The notes below the pieces were generated by a model, which made no database searches, was not told the origin of the DNA, and worked only from the letters and a program-made list of their open reading frames with translations. Below are positions 29,858 to 47,450 of a stretch of DNA of 64,000 bases, piece by piece; position 1 is the first letter of the stretch, and each line of letters begins with the position of its first letter. Origin of the DNA: Haematococcus lacustris (taxonomy: Eukaryota > Chlorophyta > Chlorophyceae > Chlamydomonadales > Haematococcaceae); assembly GCA_030144725.1 (NCBI GenBank), contig JASKMD010000021.1:827768-891767 (forward strand), written 5' to 3'. A program made the translations under genes and the position numbers.

Positions 29858-32800
29858 ATGAGGTGGACTATCTTTTTGTATTTGTTGTTGGGCGTCGCCG
29901 AGCTCTACGCGAGACGCACAACATTTGACGGTGTGCGACATCTGCTGCGGGACAGTAGTGACGCGGGCGGTACAGGTGTCCCCAACTCCACTTCACAACG
30001 TACGCCGTGCTGCGCTGTCATTGCAGTTGCTGCAGCCTGGGAGACCAGTAACCTCGTTACTGCCCTGCAGACACTAGCAGTCCCACATCGCAACGACAAC
30101 AGTACAGTCCCAATCAAAACCATACAGCACATGATACCATCAGACAGCAGCATGCAGAGGTGCAAGCCAGCACCAATGAGGAGCTGGCTTCCAGGAACTA
30201 CAGCAAAAACAGCTCAATGGCCCATGCTGCAAAGGCACACAACAGCACAGCACAAGCAGAGGACGCAGGCAGCACCGCCGGGTCTTCGGTTACTGGGAAC
30301 AGCTTCCTCCCAACTAGCAACCGCACCGCCAGCAGCAATACTGCTGCCATGTCAGAGAGCAGCATGGCAGCGAACACCACCAACCCACCACCTCGGCCAC
30401 CCCTGCACCAAGGTAGCAATGGCTGGGCAGAAAGTGTAGTGTAAGAGATCAGGCATATCGACACCACAACTGCTCATACGATGACAGGCGCAGGGCAAGC
30501 AGCAGGGGTCTGAATGCTGATGCTGCAGACATAATCCTGAGATGGCCCTGCTCGCTGTGTTAGGGTGTGACATGCATGACACACCGCCCAAAGGTGCATA
30601 TCACGTGCTTGTTTGCATGTATGTATGCCTGCAGACCCACCCAGGCCTCCACCGGGGCTGTCGTTAAAGGCTGTGGGCCATGGTGCCAATGCGACAAACA
30701 CATCTACCACTTCCAGCACCTCAGGGAGCTGGAAGAGTCCACCTTCTCCTGTGCCGAACACCAGCACGCAAGACATCAGCGGCAGCACCATTAACAGCAA
30801 CACCAGCCTGAATAGCAGCAGCAGCATTCACGCCCAAAGCAGCTTCATTGGCAACAGCAGCAGTGGTGTTGGAGCTGGCAGCGACAGCACCCCCTCCTCA
30901 CCCACTCCCTCCCCGTCTGAGCAGCTGGTCAACACCAGCACCACTCTCAACACTACAGGTGGCAGCGCGGCTGATGCCATCGGCTACAACAGCAGTGACG
31001 GCGATGACAGCAGCGATGACAGCATTGATGGTAGCAGCAGTGCTGGCAGTGACAGGAGCGGTGACAGCACCACCAACAGTGACAGCAGGTTGGGCAGTAG
31101 CAACAGCAGTGACAGTGGCACCAGCAACAGCAGCAGCAGCAGCAGTGTCATGCACAGCAGTAGCTCCCCCTCGCCCATCACAAACAGCAGTGGCCCTGAG
31201 CCCTCAATGGGTCTGCCAACACCCCCTCAGGCAGCAAGCAGCAGCCCCACCACCAGCATGCTGACCTCTCCCCCTGCCAGCCCACCATCCCCGCAGCATA
31301 GCCTGCCAGGCAGTCGGCACCGCACCAATGGCAGCGGCCTGAGGCCAGGCAGGCACCGCCGGCACCGGCCGCCCCGGCCCGCCCCATCCACTACCTTTGG
31401 CGAGCCCACGCAGGCAGAGGGCACACCACTGCCCAGGCAGCACAGCCAGGCAGGTGGCCCACTGCCTGGCAGAGTATCCAGCAGCAGCCCACCGCCTCCC
31501 ACCAGCCTGCCCACAGCAGGAAGCACGCCAGGGGACCCGGTACTCGCGCCTTCCCTGACCACAGGTGGAACTCTTCCACCTGCAGGGGGCCATGCAGCAG
31601 TGGCACTGCCGCCTGTGACATCTGCAGTACCAGACGGCTCAGCTGGGGGTGAGGAGGCGGTGCCAGGCCATGCCCCTGCGGCCCTCCTCTTATCCCCTGG
31701 CGGGTCTGTACAGGGCGGTGCAGACACCCACAAACCCTCAGGGGCTGCCGCAGGAGGAGTGACGGTCATGGCCACGCAGGCATTCACCTCTGTCACGGAG
31801 ATGGCTGCAGCTGCTGGGCGCTGGGCGGTGCAGGAGGACATCATCATGTGAGTGTTGGGTGCAGGGGTGTTAGCACATCATCAGGGGCCCGGAGCAATGG
31901 GGACAGCACGGGAGGCCTGGAGGTTGGGAGGGGTGGGGCTGCTGCAGGGTGGAGGGTGGAGGCCCTCGCTGGTTGTGCTGGGGTTGGTGGGGCTGATGGT
32001 GCTGTGCAGCAGACGCGCGTGTTGCTGCATCAGGCATCAGGGCGACACTGTCTGTTGCGGGACCGCCAACCTGCTCTAGCTTGCGTCGGGTGTCACTAAG
32101 CTGTTGGCCCTGTCACGCGCATCACACATCCTAGCATGCAAGCTTGCGGATACGTGTGTTGTGTTCGTGATGCAAACATGCACTATATCCCACTCCACAC
32201 TGCACCGTCCACTGGACCTGGGGTAGCACCTCCCCCACATGGCCTGTGGGCAACAAGTACCACGCACACATGGCATGGCCACCTTCCACCTACATGATTG
32301 CCTGACCCTGTGACTGGGCTGTAGTCTTCTATTGGCATGACAGACATGCGCTGAGGTATGCTCATAACAGCTCAAGAAGGGACACATTACTGTGCCGCCG
32401 GCTGCTGCTGCTGCTGAGACTTGGGTGGCCAGTCTTGCAGCTGCTTGTAGCCCAGCGCAAGGTACTCCTTGCCCTTACGTGGCAAGCTCAGGTAGACTAG
32501 GCCACCAGCCCAGCTCCAGTGGGCGCAACTAGCTCTCCCCGCTGCGCTGCATGTTCAGTGCTGCATTGCAGTCCCCATCAACCCACTGTCCTGGCTGTGG
32601 TGCTGGGAGGGGGACCTTGGCAGCATTGACCCTGCCTTTGCCCTCGGTGGGCTGGGTGGGCGCAGCCGCCACTTGCACATTGGCAATCTACACGGTCCAT
32701 AGGGTATCATAGTGTTTAGATGGTGTTGATCGTCACGCATTCACTTGACAGTGTGTGGTCATGTGTTGGGATACACCGGCCGCAGGTACACTGGCAGTGC

Positions 32801-33788
32801 AGCGTTTGTGCTGGTGCTGGTGGCAGGCTTTCTCGTCAGTCGGAGGCTGGGCTGGCAGCTGCGCTCACCGCTCAATGGGAGCAATAGACCAGGGCCTGGC
32901 AGGTGAGCCCACATCACATCAGCCCTGAACAATGTCGATGCTGCCTCCTGCTGGTGCTATTGCCAGAGAGATTAAGCCAACCTAACCTGACCTGATCTAG
33001 TTCGCCCAGTCTTGACCTGGCCTGATCTGGCTTGACCCAGCCTGACCTGAACCTGGCTGAGCTGGCTTTACCTGACCTGGCTCAATCTGATCTGACCTGG
33101 CCTGGCTTGACATGACCTGATCTATCGCAGCCCCTCCGGTGGCCCCACCCGTTCTTCCCAGCCTTACCTCCCTCTCTCTTCAGCCCCCCACCCTCCTGCT
33201 AACACTGCACCTGTGGATGGATGGGACAACTGGTCAGACGATGAGGAAGCACCTAGAAGTCAGCCAGGCTGGGGGTCCAGCCCTGCCTCTGGCCCCTCGG
33301 CAAAGAAAGCCCAGCTGAAGACAGGGCCAGGCGGCACCCACTACAACAGCATCCCCTCCACTGCTGACCCTGACCCACACAGCAGCGCAGCAGCAGCTGG
33401 GGCAGGCCAGGGTTCTGGGGCACCAGGGGTCAGCAGAGAGTCAGCCCCCCTGCCCCCGCTCAGCCCTCGCCCTGCCCGGGCTGCCCTCAGCATCGCGGCC
33501 CCTGACGAGCCCGCAGCCAGGTCTGGGAGAACACGGCCATTGGTGAGGGAGGACAGGGCAGCCGCGTCCCATCGTAACGGCAGGCGAGGCGGCAGCAATG
33601 GCATTGCTGGGACAGCGACGCTGGGAGCGGGCAAGGGCAAGCCCGGCTCGTCCTCCTCTCTGAGCCTCGCGGGGTCGGACCGCGGCGACTCGGGCACGGA
33701 AGCTGCTCCCCAGCCGGTTGGACGCGGTAAGCTGGGCGCGGTGAAGCTCAAGCCGACAGCGCCCAGCGCACACAGAGACGACTGGTAG
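29858..33788 (+). CDS. Predicted type I membrane protein, Asn/Ser-rich ectodomain
   Basis: Unrecognised family. Five exons join in phase: 29858-29969, 30071-30412, 30635-31847, 32786-32902, 33131-33788 (813 aa). Seen: signal peptide MRWTIFLYLLLGVAELYA; about 530 residues very rich in Ser, Asn, Thr and Pro with many N-x-S/T sites, suggesting heavy glycosylation; one transmembrane helix (AAFVLVLVAGFLV, then RR) encoded by exon 4; and a cytosolic tail of about 235 residues. The tail has an acidic Trp motif (DGWDNWSDDEEAP) and later Ser/Gly/Ala-rich sequence, ending KPTAPSAHRDDW. The layout suggests a cell-surface or sorting receptor with a glycosylated stalk; no ligand-binding fold is visible. 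Intron 3 carries a Fanzor-like fragment and intron 4 a CCTGACCTGG-type repeat. Confidence 0.68.
32190..32700 (-). pseudogene. Degenerate Fanzor-like fragment F5 in an intron
   Basis: Minus strand: PTEGKGRVNAAK linker, QWVDGDCNAALNMQRSGES, then a stop and frame changes through the RPLELGWWP and GKEY counterparts. Next come the family 3' tail (TTGAGCTGTTATGAGC, then TCATGCCAATAGAAG) and TGGTACTTGTTGCCC. The latter string also occurs in F4 and in the copy at 46100-46440, so it belongs to this subfamily. No hairpin. Confidence 0.6.
32977..33127 (+). repeat. Degenerate CCTGACCTGG-type repeat in intron 4
   Basis: About 150 bp built from variants of CCTGACCTGG, CCTGATCTGG and CTTGACCTGG, ending just before the splice acceptor at 33130. 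It may serve as the pyrimidine-rich tract. A shorter purine counterpart (AGGTCAGGTTAGG) is at 48592-48625. Confidence 0.65.
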
Positions 33789-34467
33789 TGGGCGCACAGG
33801 CAGGTGGACGTCCATGTGTGTTTGGTTGACTTGACGGAGACATCTAGTAGCTGGTGGGCTAGGTTGCCTTGTGTCGACACACTGCATGACATAGGGAGGG
33901 TTACCATTCTGTGTTGAGGGCCTACGATTGCACACATAACTGTTGAACAAGTGGCTCCTGTGCCTTGAGCGTCGCAATGCAAGTCCAGACTAAGTCAATC
34001 AGCGTCAGTGTTCGACTACACTGGGCCTTGTTGCATGGGGGGTGACTGCATGCACAGCCACATTTCCTAGGGGCGTGAATTGGCTGGAGATTTGTGTTTC
34101 CTTGCGTCGAGCATGCAAGCTTATCGGTCTTGTGTCATTCTAGTTGTTGCTTTACACCAATATGACTAGACACAACAAACGGATGCAAGCTGAATGACAA
34201 CAGAGAACCACAGCAGATTGTAGAGCACGGCTCACAATGGGACTGAGTACTAAACATGTACATTTGCTCACATGCCACTCGTCATCACTATTACCCGGAC
34301 ACTTTTGTCATGTGTCACCAGCTGATGCGCATGGTGTAAACTTTAGCAAGTCAAGATCATCGTCAATGCACCAACATCATCTATTCATCATCATTCACAT
34401 TAGCAAAACCATTGGTTTCTCTATGCCACCCCCGTGCAACCCCTTCTGCTGCTTAGGCCACCTGCCC
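33789..34467. other. Convergent intergenic region
   Basis: It separates the 3' ends of the membrane-protein gene and the CxxC-rich gene. TTACA at 34152-34156 is TGTAA for the minus-strand gene. Nothing else is recognised. Confidence 0.5.
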
Positions 34468-36022
34468 TCACAGCTGCACCGGCACCCCGGCTTGACTGAA
34501 GGCCGCGGTGGCGGTGCTGATGCACTTCCAGGCTTCGTTGGCCTTCGCGCTCTTGACGCATTCAAGGCACTGAGTGCGGAGCGAGTCGATGGGAACGCGT
34601 GTGGGCGTCCGAGCTTGCACAGCGTTGTCGTAGGCCAGCGACGGCCCCACCTGCTTGGTGGCCTTGAAAGCCAGCTGCATGCACTGGGTGCAGCCCTGCG
34701 CAGCAACAGAAGGTGAAGCAGGGAGGAGGTTGGCAGATGCGGAAGTAGCAGGGCATGTTCATGGTCCACAGCAAAGGGTCACGAGGCAGAATGGGTCACA
34801 CAGTAGTGAGGGAGCAGAGGTAGCGCACAGCAGTCAAAGGCAGCAGCAACAGCTAACGGTGCAGGGGCAATGGTGGTAGCGAAAGGATGGCTAGGCAAGG
34901 ATGCACAGTGATGCATCAACACATTTGCATTGGTGATCACTCACATAGCTGTTGCTGTCAAGGGCCACATTGAAGCAGGAGGTGCAGGACTGGAACATGG
35001 GCGCTGTGAAGACGGAGGCGGAGTTAGGGATGAGGCTGTTGAAGCTGTACAGCTTGCACACTTGAGGGCAGGCGTAGGCCAGCTGGCCCTTGGTCTTGGG
35101 GTTGGTGTCTTTGGTCAGGCAGTTGAAGCAGGCTGCGGGGCAGACCAGGGGCTCAGGCAGGCTCAGGAGCAGCACGGGGCTGGCAGCATATGGCTTGCAG
35201 CTGGCGTCATGCAGCCTCCACTGTGCAAGCAGGTTCCCGTGTACTCTGTGCCTCATGACAGGCGGTTTCTATGCCGAAAAGTGACTGCCACTATCACTAC
35301 CCTGGCCAGACCACCATAACCGGTATAGCCACGCCCCACCACAGCCACTACCAGACATAGACAAGCTACCTCCCTCCCACCTCCCCATGGACACTCACCG
35401 CCCACGTTGATGAGCTGTGAGTTCTGACTGTCAGCATCGCTGGGCACCAGGTCCTTCACGGGGCCGCTGGGGTCAGGGAAGGCGTTGCTGTCCACGCATT
35501 GGAGGCAGGCCCAGGGGTTGGACGGGTTGCCCGTTACACATGCGCGGCAGTTCGCCACCAGGTTCCAGTAGCCAATGCGGTTGAAGAAGTCCTTGTTCAC
35601 ATCCTCCCAGCCCACAGCCTTTGCCGTGGAGTCGCAAGCTTGGCAAGCCCAGACATTGGGCTGCATGGGGTTGCAAGGTGGCAAGTTTGGGTCGGGGCCT
35701 GCGGCAGCACCACGGCAAATATCAACATTACGTTTGTTGCGGATGCGCCTGAAGGAGGAGATAGCGCAGTGCTCAGTCCGCGGAGAGATCGATGCGGGTT
35801 GGTTGATGCGACAGTCGGGTGCCAGTGGCCACGGCAGTGGCGGTGTGTGGTGTAGCTGGTGCGTCCGAGGGAGCGATGCATTCATGAAAGGGCACGGCAG
35901 TACGGGACCTTCGAGGCACTGGGTCACTCACCACCACCAATCCAATCCACCGGAGGGGGCTGTGCGTACGCCACTGACATTGTCACAGCGATGGCGAGGA
36001 GGGCGAGCACTGCGGCCTTCAT
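34468..36022 (-). CDS. Small secreted CxxC-rich protein, unknown function
   Basis: Four exons on the minus strand: 36022-35932, 35698-35399, about 35220-34945, 34695-34468 (roughly 300 aa). Signal peptide MKAAVLALLAIAVTMSVAYA, then PPPVDWIGGGPDPNLPPC. The mature part has repeated Cys pairs: CQAC, CRAC, CLQC, CFNC, CPQVC, CTSC, CTQC and CLEC, spaced 15-40 residues apart and set among Trp, Asn and Asp. This pattern fits several small disulfide-bonded repeats in an extracellular or cell-wall protein; I cannot name the family. The exon 2 to exon 3 join is uncertain: the best donor (GTGAGT at 35398) leaves phase 1, whereas the best acceptor near 35220 wants phase 0. An alternative donor a few codons later would fit. 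Confidence 0.68.
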
Positions 36023-37295
36023 CGCGGTAGAACTGCACAACCCGAGACAGTCCGAGTCAGCAAGGGAATCGAGCGAAGGATGCAGGACACACGCGCGGAC
36101 AGCACCGGCGGTGGTAGATACTCAGCAATCTGCTTGTGCGAAATGCAGGCAGCCTTGGGCACACACCTGCGGAGTGGGGACGAGTTGATGCGGAAGTCTG
36201 GGCTTGGACTGGTCTGTGCGTGCAGGGAGTGCAAGTGTTGAGGTGTAGGCGTATGGACCATTTGTACTCGCTAACACCTCGATTGCGACGCTCACACTTC
36301 ACGGGACCGGCCGCAGCGTCGGGCCGGGTGAGCACGGCGGAGGCTAAGACGTGAGCTCGTCCCAGCCGTGCTGTCAAAGAGCTCACCAAGCGTACTGCTT
36401 TTTGCAGGTATCGTCCGAGACTCGCAACACATCATTGACAGACTATCTTAGTCCCCCTACTTCGTGCTGAAGCCATGCTACTACATAACTGGAGCACGCT
36501 GGATCATGTGTTGTGTTTTAGCTGGGAAGGATTAGGCACGTCAGGTGCGATGTCAAAGGTCATGCCTCCGGTGGTGACGGTGGTGTCGGTGACAGGTGAC
36601 GGGCGACGGTGTCCGCCACGCACCTCCTTCCCTCCCTCCAGAACTACACACCGCTCACCAGTTAGCCACACCACCAAAAAGGTCCCATGCCAACCCCATG
36701 CCCCATACACCTCCTGGTGGATAGGGTGCAGCCGTGAAGGCACAAAGGTGCGAGGCGAGGAGGGGGGCCAACCTGGAGGGCTTCGCATGGGCTCCGACCC
36801 TTGCATGGGCGCACCCTTGCTTGCATGGAGCATGGGCATGGCTGTGTAGAAGGCTGTCAGGGAAGCTATGGAGGCGAGGGGCTGCTGGTGAGGTGACAGG
36901 GCAGGGAGTGGGATGGGGGCGGGGAGGCTGGTACTGGACGGCTGGCTGAGCTCCCTGTTGCTGGCAGGTGCTGTGCTGGCTGGCGACATCTCTGGCTGGC
37001 TGGAGTTGTGCACTCATAAATTGAGGTGCACTTTACAGTGCATTGACCACAGCAGACCTATGCACCGGTTGTCATGGCAAGATTCTCTTCATCGAAGCTT
37101 TTGATGCGCCTATGCCATGCTATGCCATGGAGGTCAAGGGCGAGCAGCGGTGTTGGTCCTAATAGCCTGGCATTTTCCAGTGTTGCTGTGGTGACCAACA
37201 GTGTCAGTGTGATGACCAACTGTGCAGCTAAGGTCCAACACTCAACGGCCCCATCTTACCATTCGTGCTATGGTTGCAACACATCAGGAGGCTGA
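36023..37295. other. Intergenic region between CxxC-rich gene and D4
   Basis: It contains the presumed promoter of the CxxC-rich gene and the 3' flank of D4. TTACA at 37033-37037 gives TGTAA on the minus strand, 259 bp after the D4 stop. Several 100-170 codon frames occur on both strands, but none has a recognisable domain or splice partners. Confidence 0.5.
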
Positions 37296-42758
<5,463 letters not shown>

Positions 42759-43010
42759 CGTTGGCCACAGGTGTGTTCCACCGGCGCGAAGTTCTGGCCG
42801 GGCCACAATGGCGTTACTCTACAACCGCAAATTCACGGGAGTGTGTTCACGGGGCAATGTCGCTCTCGCGAAGCCGCACAACAACTTCCTCTCAGTCCAA
42901 TCAACCCGCACACCAGTAGTTGTGTTTGTCCGGAGTGGACTAACCGTTTACTAAAAGGGTGCCTTTCGCCGACTGAGAAAGCCTGGCCCAGTCTGAAAGA
43001 AACTCTGGCA

Positions 43011-43413
<403 letters not shown>

Positions 43414-43499
43414 TTCCACTGCTAGTGTTCCCCATCCAGGCCCAAAATCTGATGCAGCTGCAGTATTAGGTGCCAGGTCGAGGCCAAGCTGCTGCAGCC

Positions 43500-43820
43500 A
43501 CCTCCTGTCATCCCTCCTTCCTGTCTCGTGCTCTGTTTCTGCAACCCTGCTGCTGCCCACTGTGTGGCGGTGGCAAGGGTTGAGGCGCGGCCAGGAGGCC
43601 CAGAGCTGCTGTCAGGTAAGCAGGGTACCTCACGAGCCCCTTCCTCGACAGCCCTGTGGGCAACCAATGCCCATGCAAAGGCATAACCAGGTCCCCTCAC
43701 TAGGGGCGGTGTTTTGTCTGTATGGGATACTTCCCCAGCACAAGGCATGGGCGCCCACCACTGGTGGGCCACCAGCTGCACTATCGCTTTGCCCCTGTGA
43801 CCCTGCCAGGTTTAATATCC
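43500..43820 (-). mobile_element. Fanzor-family-related repeat F7
   Basis: It shares with 41740-42095 the plus-strand strings CCAGAGCTGCTGTCAGGTAA, GCAGGGTAC, AATGCAAAGGCA-like and GGTCCCCTCACTAGGGG, then GTGTTTTGTCTGTATGG. The more distal tail sequence is diverged. No coding part remains. Confidence 0.5.
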
Positions 43821-44161
43821 TTGTATGCAAACCAGAGAGAACCCACTTGTCCCTTCAATGCACGTGCAATGGCGGGGGTGACCTTTAGCAGACGCTTGCA
43901 TAGCTGGAGGGGACGACTAATGCTGGACAGGTTGCATCAAAGGCACGCCCATGGGGGCTCCGCAGCATCTTGTTCGTTGACAAACGGCGCAACTTGCTCC
44001 GCTACATCCTCACAATATTGTGTCCAAGGTGCCATGCACCATAACAGTCTGTCGCCAGCTGTCGGCCGCAGGCGCGCTTAGGACGTTGAGTATGGCAGCA
44101 CTGATCCTTTGGTATTTGCAGAGCATATGAGCAAGGCTGTGAAGGGAACTGCGCTGAAACA

Positions 44162-47100
44162 ATGCGTGCATCTCCGACTCTACTGGTCCTTATCCAGCTG
44201 CTGGCATCAGCACTGGCAAAAAATGGAGCTTTGAACTTTGACGCCGGCCAGGAGTCAGCGGGGGTGCCCCAGGCCGTTAGTGTCAGTAGTGTCGATGCAC
44301 TGAAGGAGATACTGAAGCGGGTGCGCGGCATCGGCCACGGGAGTCGTCCAGGGCTGTTTCTCAGCGGGTGTAACCGCAGTCTGGGCGCAGGCCCCGACTT
44401 CCACTGCTGCGCCAGTCTCAGTGGTGCTGGCGCCGGGACGCTTCGAGCTAACATCGCCGTTATCTCTGCCGGAGGGCGTCTTTATCTCGAGCTTAGACAG
44501 GGATGCCACCATCATTACGTGCATCGGGGCTATACGGGTTGCGCTGCAAGCTCTTTTCAGCGGTGCCGGCATCGGTCGGGTCGGGGTCAGCAACGTGACC
44601 TTCCTGGGTAAGGCACAGCCCGCAGCCGACATTAGCGACCACCAGACAGCTGCCCTTGCATCCTAAATGCTGGGACACTGCGGCTGCGCAGGCTGTGAGC
44701 AAGGGAGCGTTGTGTCAGACAGCAGCAGGCTAGCTCATGCTGGTGGGAGTTTCACAACAGTGATCCGCAATTGCAGCTTCCAGGTGCGTGCTATGCTGCA
44801 GTTCCCTTCATCCCTGTGGCAACCTGCACCCGCCCATCACGCTGTCAACTCACTGTGCAGGGTTATGGCAGCCACTCAGCTGTGCGCGTGCAAGGCGCTG
44901 GCAGCAACCTCATTGTTGCTGACTCCCACTTCCTCTCAGGCAACACCACGCACCACACAGTGAACAGCACAGATAGCAACATCAAAAACCGGCATGTGGG
45001 TGCTGTCAGTGCTGTCAGCATGTCAGGCCTCTTCATCACTCGTACCCAGTTCCAGGGTGCTGGCCGGGCTGTGCTGGCCCAGTCAGTGTCCCAGGTGTAC
45101 ATCAACAGCAGCCGCCTACATGACTGTAGCAGCACAGGCCAGGGGGGCGCAGTGACCGTGCTCTTCTCCAGCGAGCAGGTGGTGCTGTTCAACGTCACCT
45201 TCAGCCACAACCAGGTGCTGCCTGGACCACGCCATGCACTAAGTCAGCGGGTGTCCATGGGCAGCACCCCCCTCAGGGTCAACTTCTCCCAGTTGGCCGG
45301 GGAGTCTGTGGCTCTGGGAGGCGGGCTGTATGTGGAGTCCTCCCATGCCACTGTGCAGCTGATCAGCTGCAGGTTCATTGCAAACCAGGCCGGGGAGGCA
45401 GGAACAGCGGCGGCTGCAGAGGATGCTGTGACACCTGTCAGTGGCCAGGGTGGCGGCGCCTGGATCACTGCACATGTGAGCACAGGGCAACGGGGTGATG
45501 CTGGGACCATGGCAGTGGGACAGAGTCGGATGTTGACTGATATCATGTCCCTTGCACTGTGTGCCGCTGTAGATGCTAGCTAGACAGGAACCACGTGCTG
45601 ATGTACACCCGTCCAGGTGCTGACCTGCCTGAGCTGAACCCCTCCCATCCTCAACATTGCACGACACCTGCTGCAGCAACATAGCTGAAGCTGCAGTCAC
45701 ATGCATGTACCTGCCCTGCCTGCCTCTCAAGTGTCAAGAACACCTGCTGGAGGTCGTCCTGCCACCTGTATTCCCAGGCTCTGACCATTGTGCGCACCAA
45801 CTTCACCAGCAACATGGCCCTGGGCGCACAGTCTACCGGGGGCGGCTTGCATGCATCTAGCACCTTGGGGCCCATGCACCTCCTCTCTGCCAGCCTGACT
45901 GCCAACAAAGCTGGGCTGGCAGGCGGTGGGGCGGAGCTGGTCACTGCCTCCTCACTGGAGGTCCATGGATGCAACTTCACTGCCAATGCCGCAGGGGAGC
46001 TCATGGGGTGAGTGACAGCTGTGCTTCAGCCTGCCCTCCTACCGTCACACTGTCCAGGGATGGCCTTGATTTGAACGAACTTGCAAAGTGCCATCACTTG
46101 ACAGCACCTCCCTCGTCAGCCTGACAGGCAACAAGTACCAGCGCAAGGGTAGAATGATAGGATCCTCACTAGGGGTAGTGTTTTGTGTGTATGGAGTTGT
46201 GTACTCACACACATGGCATGGGTGCCTACAACCTGCTGCCTGGGCCCTGTGACAGGGCGATAGCCTTCTGTTGGCATGACAAACATGCGCTGATATAAGT
46301 TGAAGGCACCTTAAGAGGTGGCACACTACTAACGCTTGTAGCCCAGCTCAGGGTACTTCTTGCCCTTGGCAGTCAGGTCATGTAGCCCAGGCCACCAGCA
46401 CAGCTATAGCGGGCGTGTTGCCAAGCGCTGCTTCTGCTTGTGCATTGGCACATTTGTGCTTGTTCAGGCGGCATTGACAGCAGCATAACGTTTGCATCAG
46501 CAAGGTCAACTGCCATCACTGGGTCACTCTGAAGCCATGCTTTTCCTGTGCTGTTGTCATTGTGCTGGAACGGGCTGCTGCTGCTGCTATGCTGTTGTCC
46601 TTGCCATTGCTGCTGCCACAGCTATTTCAGACGCCATGCTGCAGGGTCGATGCCTTGAAAGCTCAGCTGGCAGACCCCAAGACATCGGCATACGTAGAAG
46701 GAGGTGGTCTTCGTGCACTGGGCCCTGAGTCAGGCCAGCAAGCCGTCAGGTTCAGTGCCCTCTCCACTGTCTTCAACTCCAATTATGCGAGCTTCCACGG
46801 AGGTGGCTTGTCAATCAGGTGGGAATGTGTCTTTTGTCACAAGGCAAGCAAGGCTCAGCGCACGTTTCTCCCACACATTTAGGCGGGGCTGTGGCATCCG
46901 TGTGTTATCAGGGCTGTGGGCCGTCCCAGCTCAGAACACATATCTCATTCTAATGGGCTCTCAGCAGGGTTTGCGTGTACCTTGGCACGCTGATCCCTGT
47001 TGACAACCCCTCCAATACCGCACCCATCCCCCTAGCTTCTGTGCTGCAGTCAGCTTCAGCCTTTCTTGCCAGCCCCATCATCCAGCCGTTGCGGTGACAC

Positions 47101-47419
47101 TGCTGCTGGTTGTGTCTGGCGCTGTCCAGGGGTTTTGTGCTAGTTAACTGTGAGCAATCAGCCTTCCACTCCAATGAGGCTGGCATCATGGGAGGCGCCC
47201 TGCACCTGGCTGGTGACACTCGCCTCGCCAACATCAGCAGCAGCTCCTTCGTCGCCAACGTTGCTGGGCAGTATGGCGACTCCCTGAGTGATAATGTCAT
47301 CGGGTTTGGAGGGGCCATGGGGGCCGGGGTGAGTCAGACCATACTGTGGCAGGAGGACAATCCTTCCATAGGCTGTCGCCACTGCTGCTCCTGTTGATGC
47401 TGTCGCCCCTGCTATTGCG

Positions 47420-47450
<31 letters not shown>

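Noticed and set aside
32977..33127. Telomere-like repeat (also 48592-48625)
   Set aside because: Units are CCTGACCTGG or AGGTCAGG variants, not TTTAGGG or TTTTAGGG, and lie inside introns.
36475..37017. Overlapping 120-170 codon frames on both strands
   Set aside because: No domain, no splice partners, low-complexity composition, and located between two well-defined genes.
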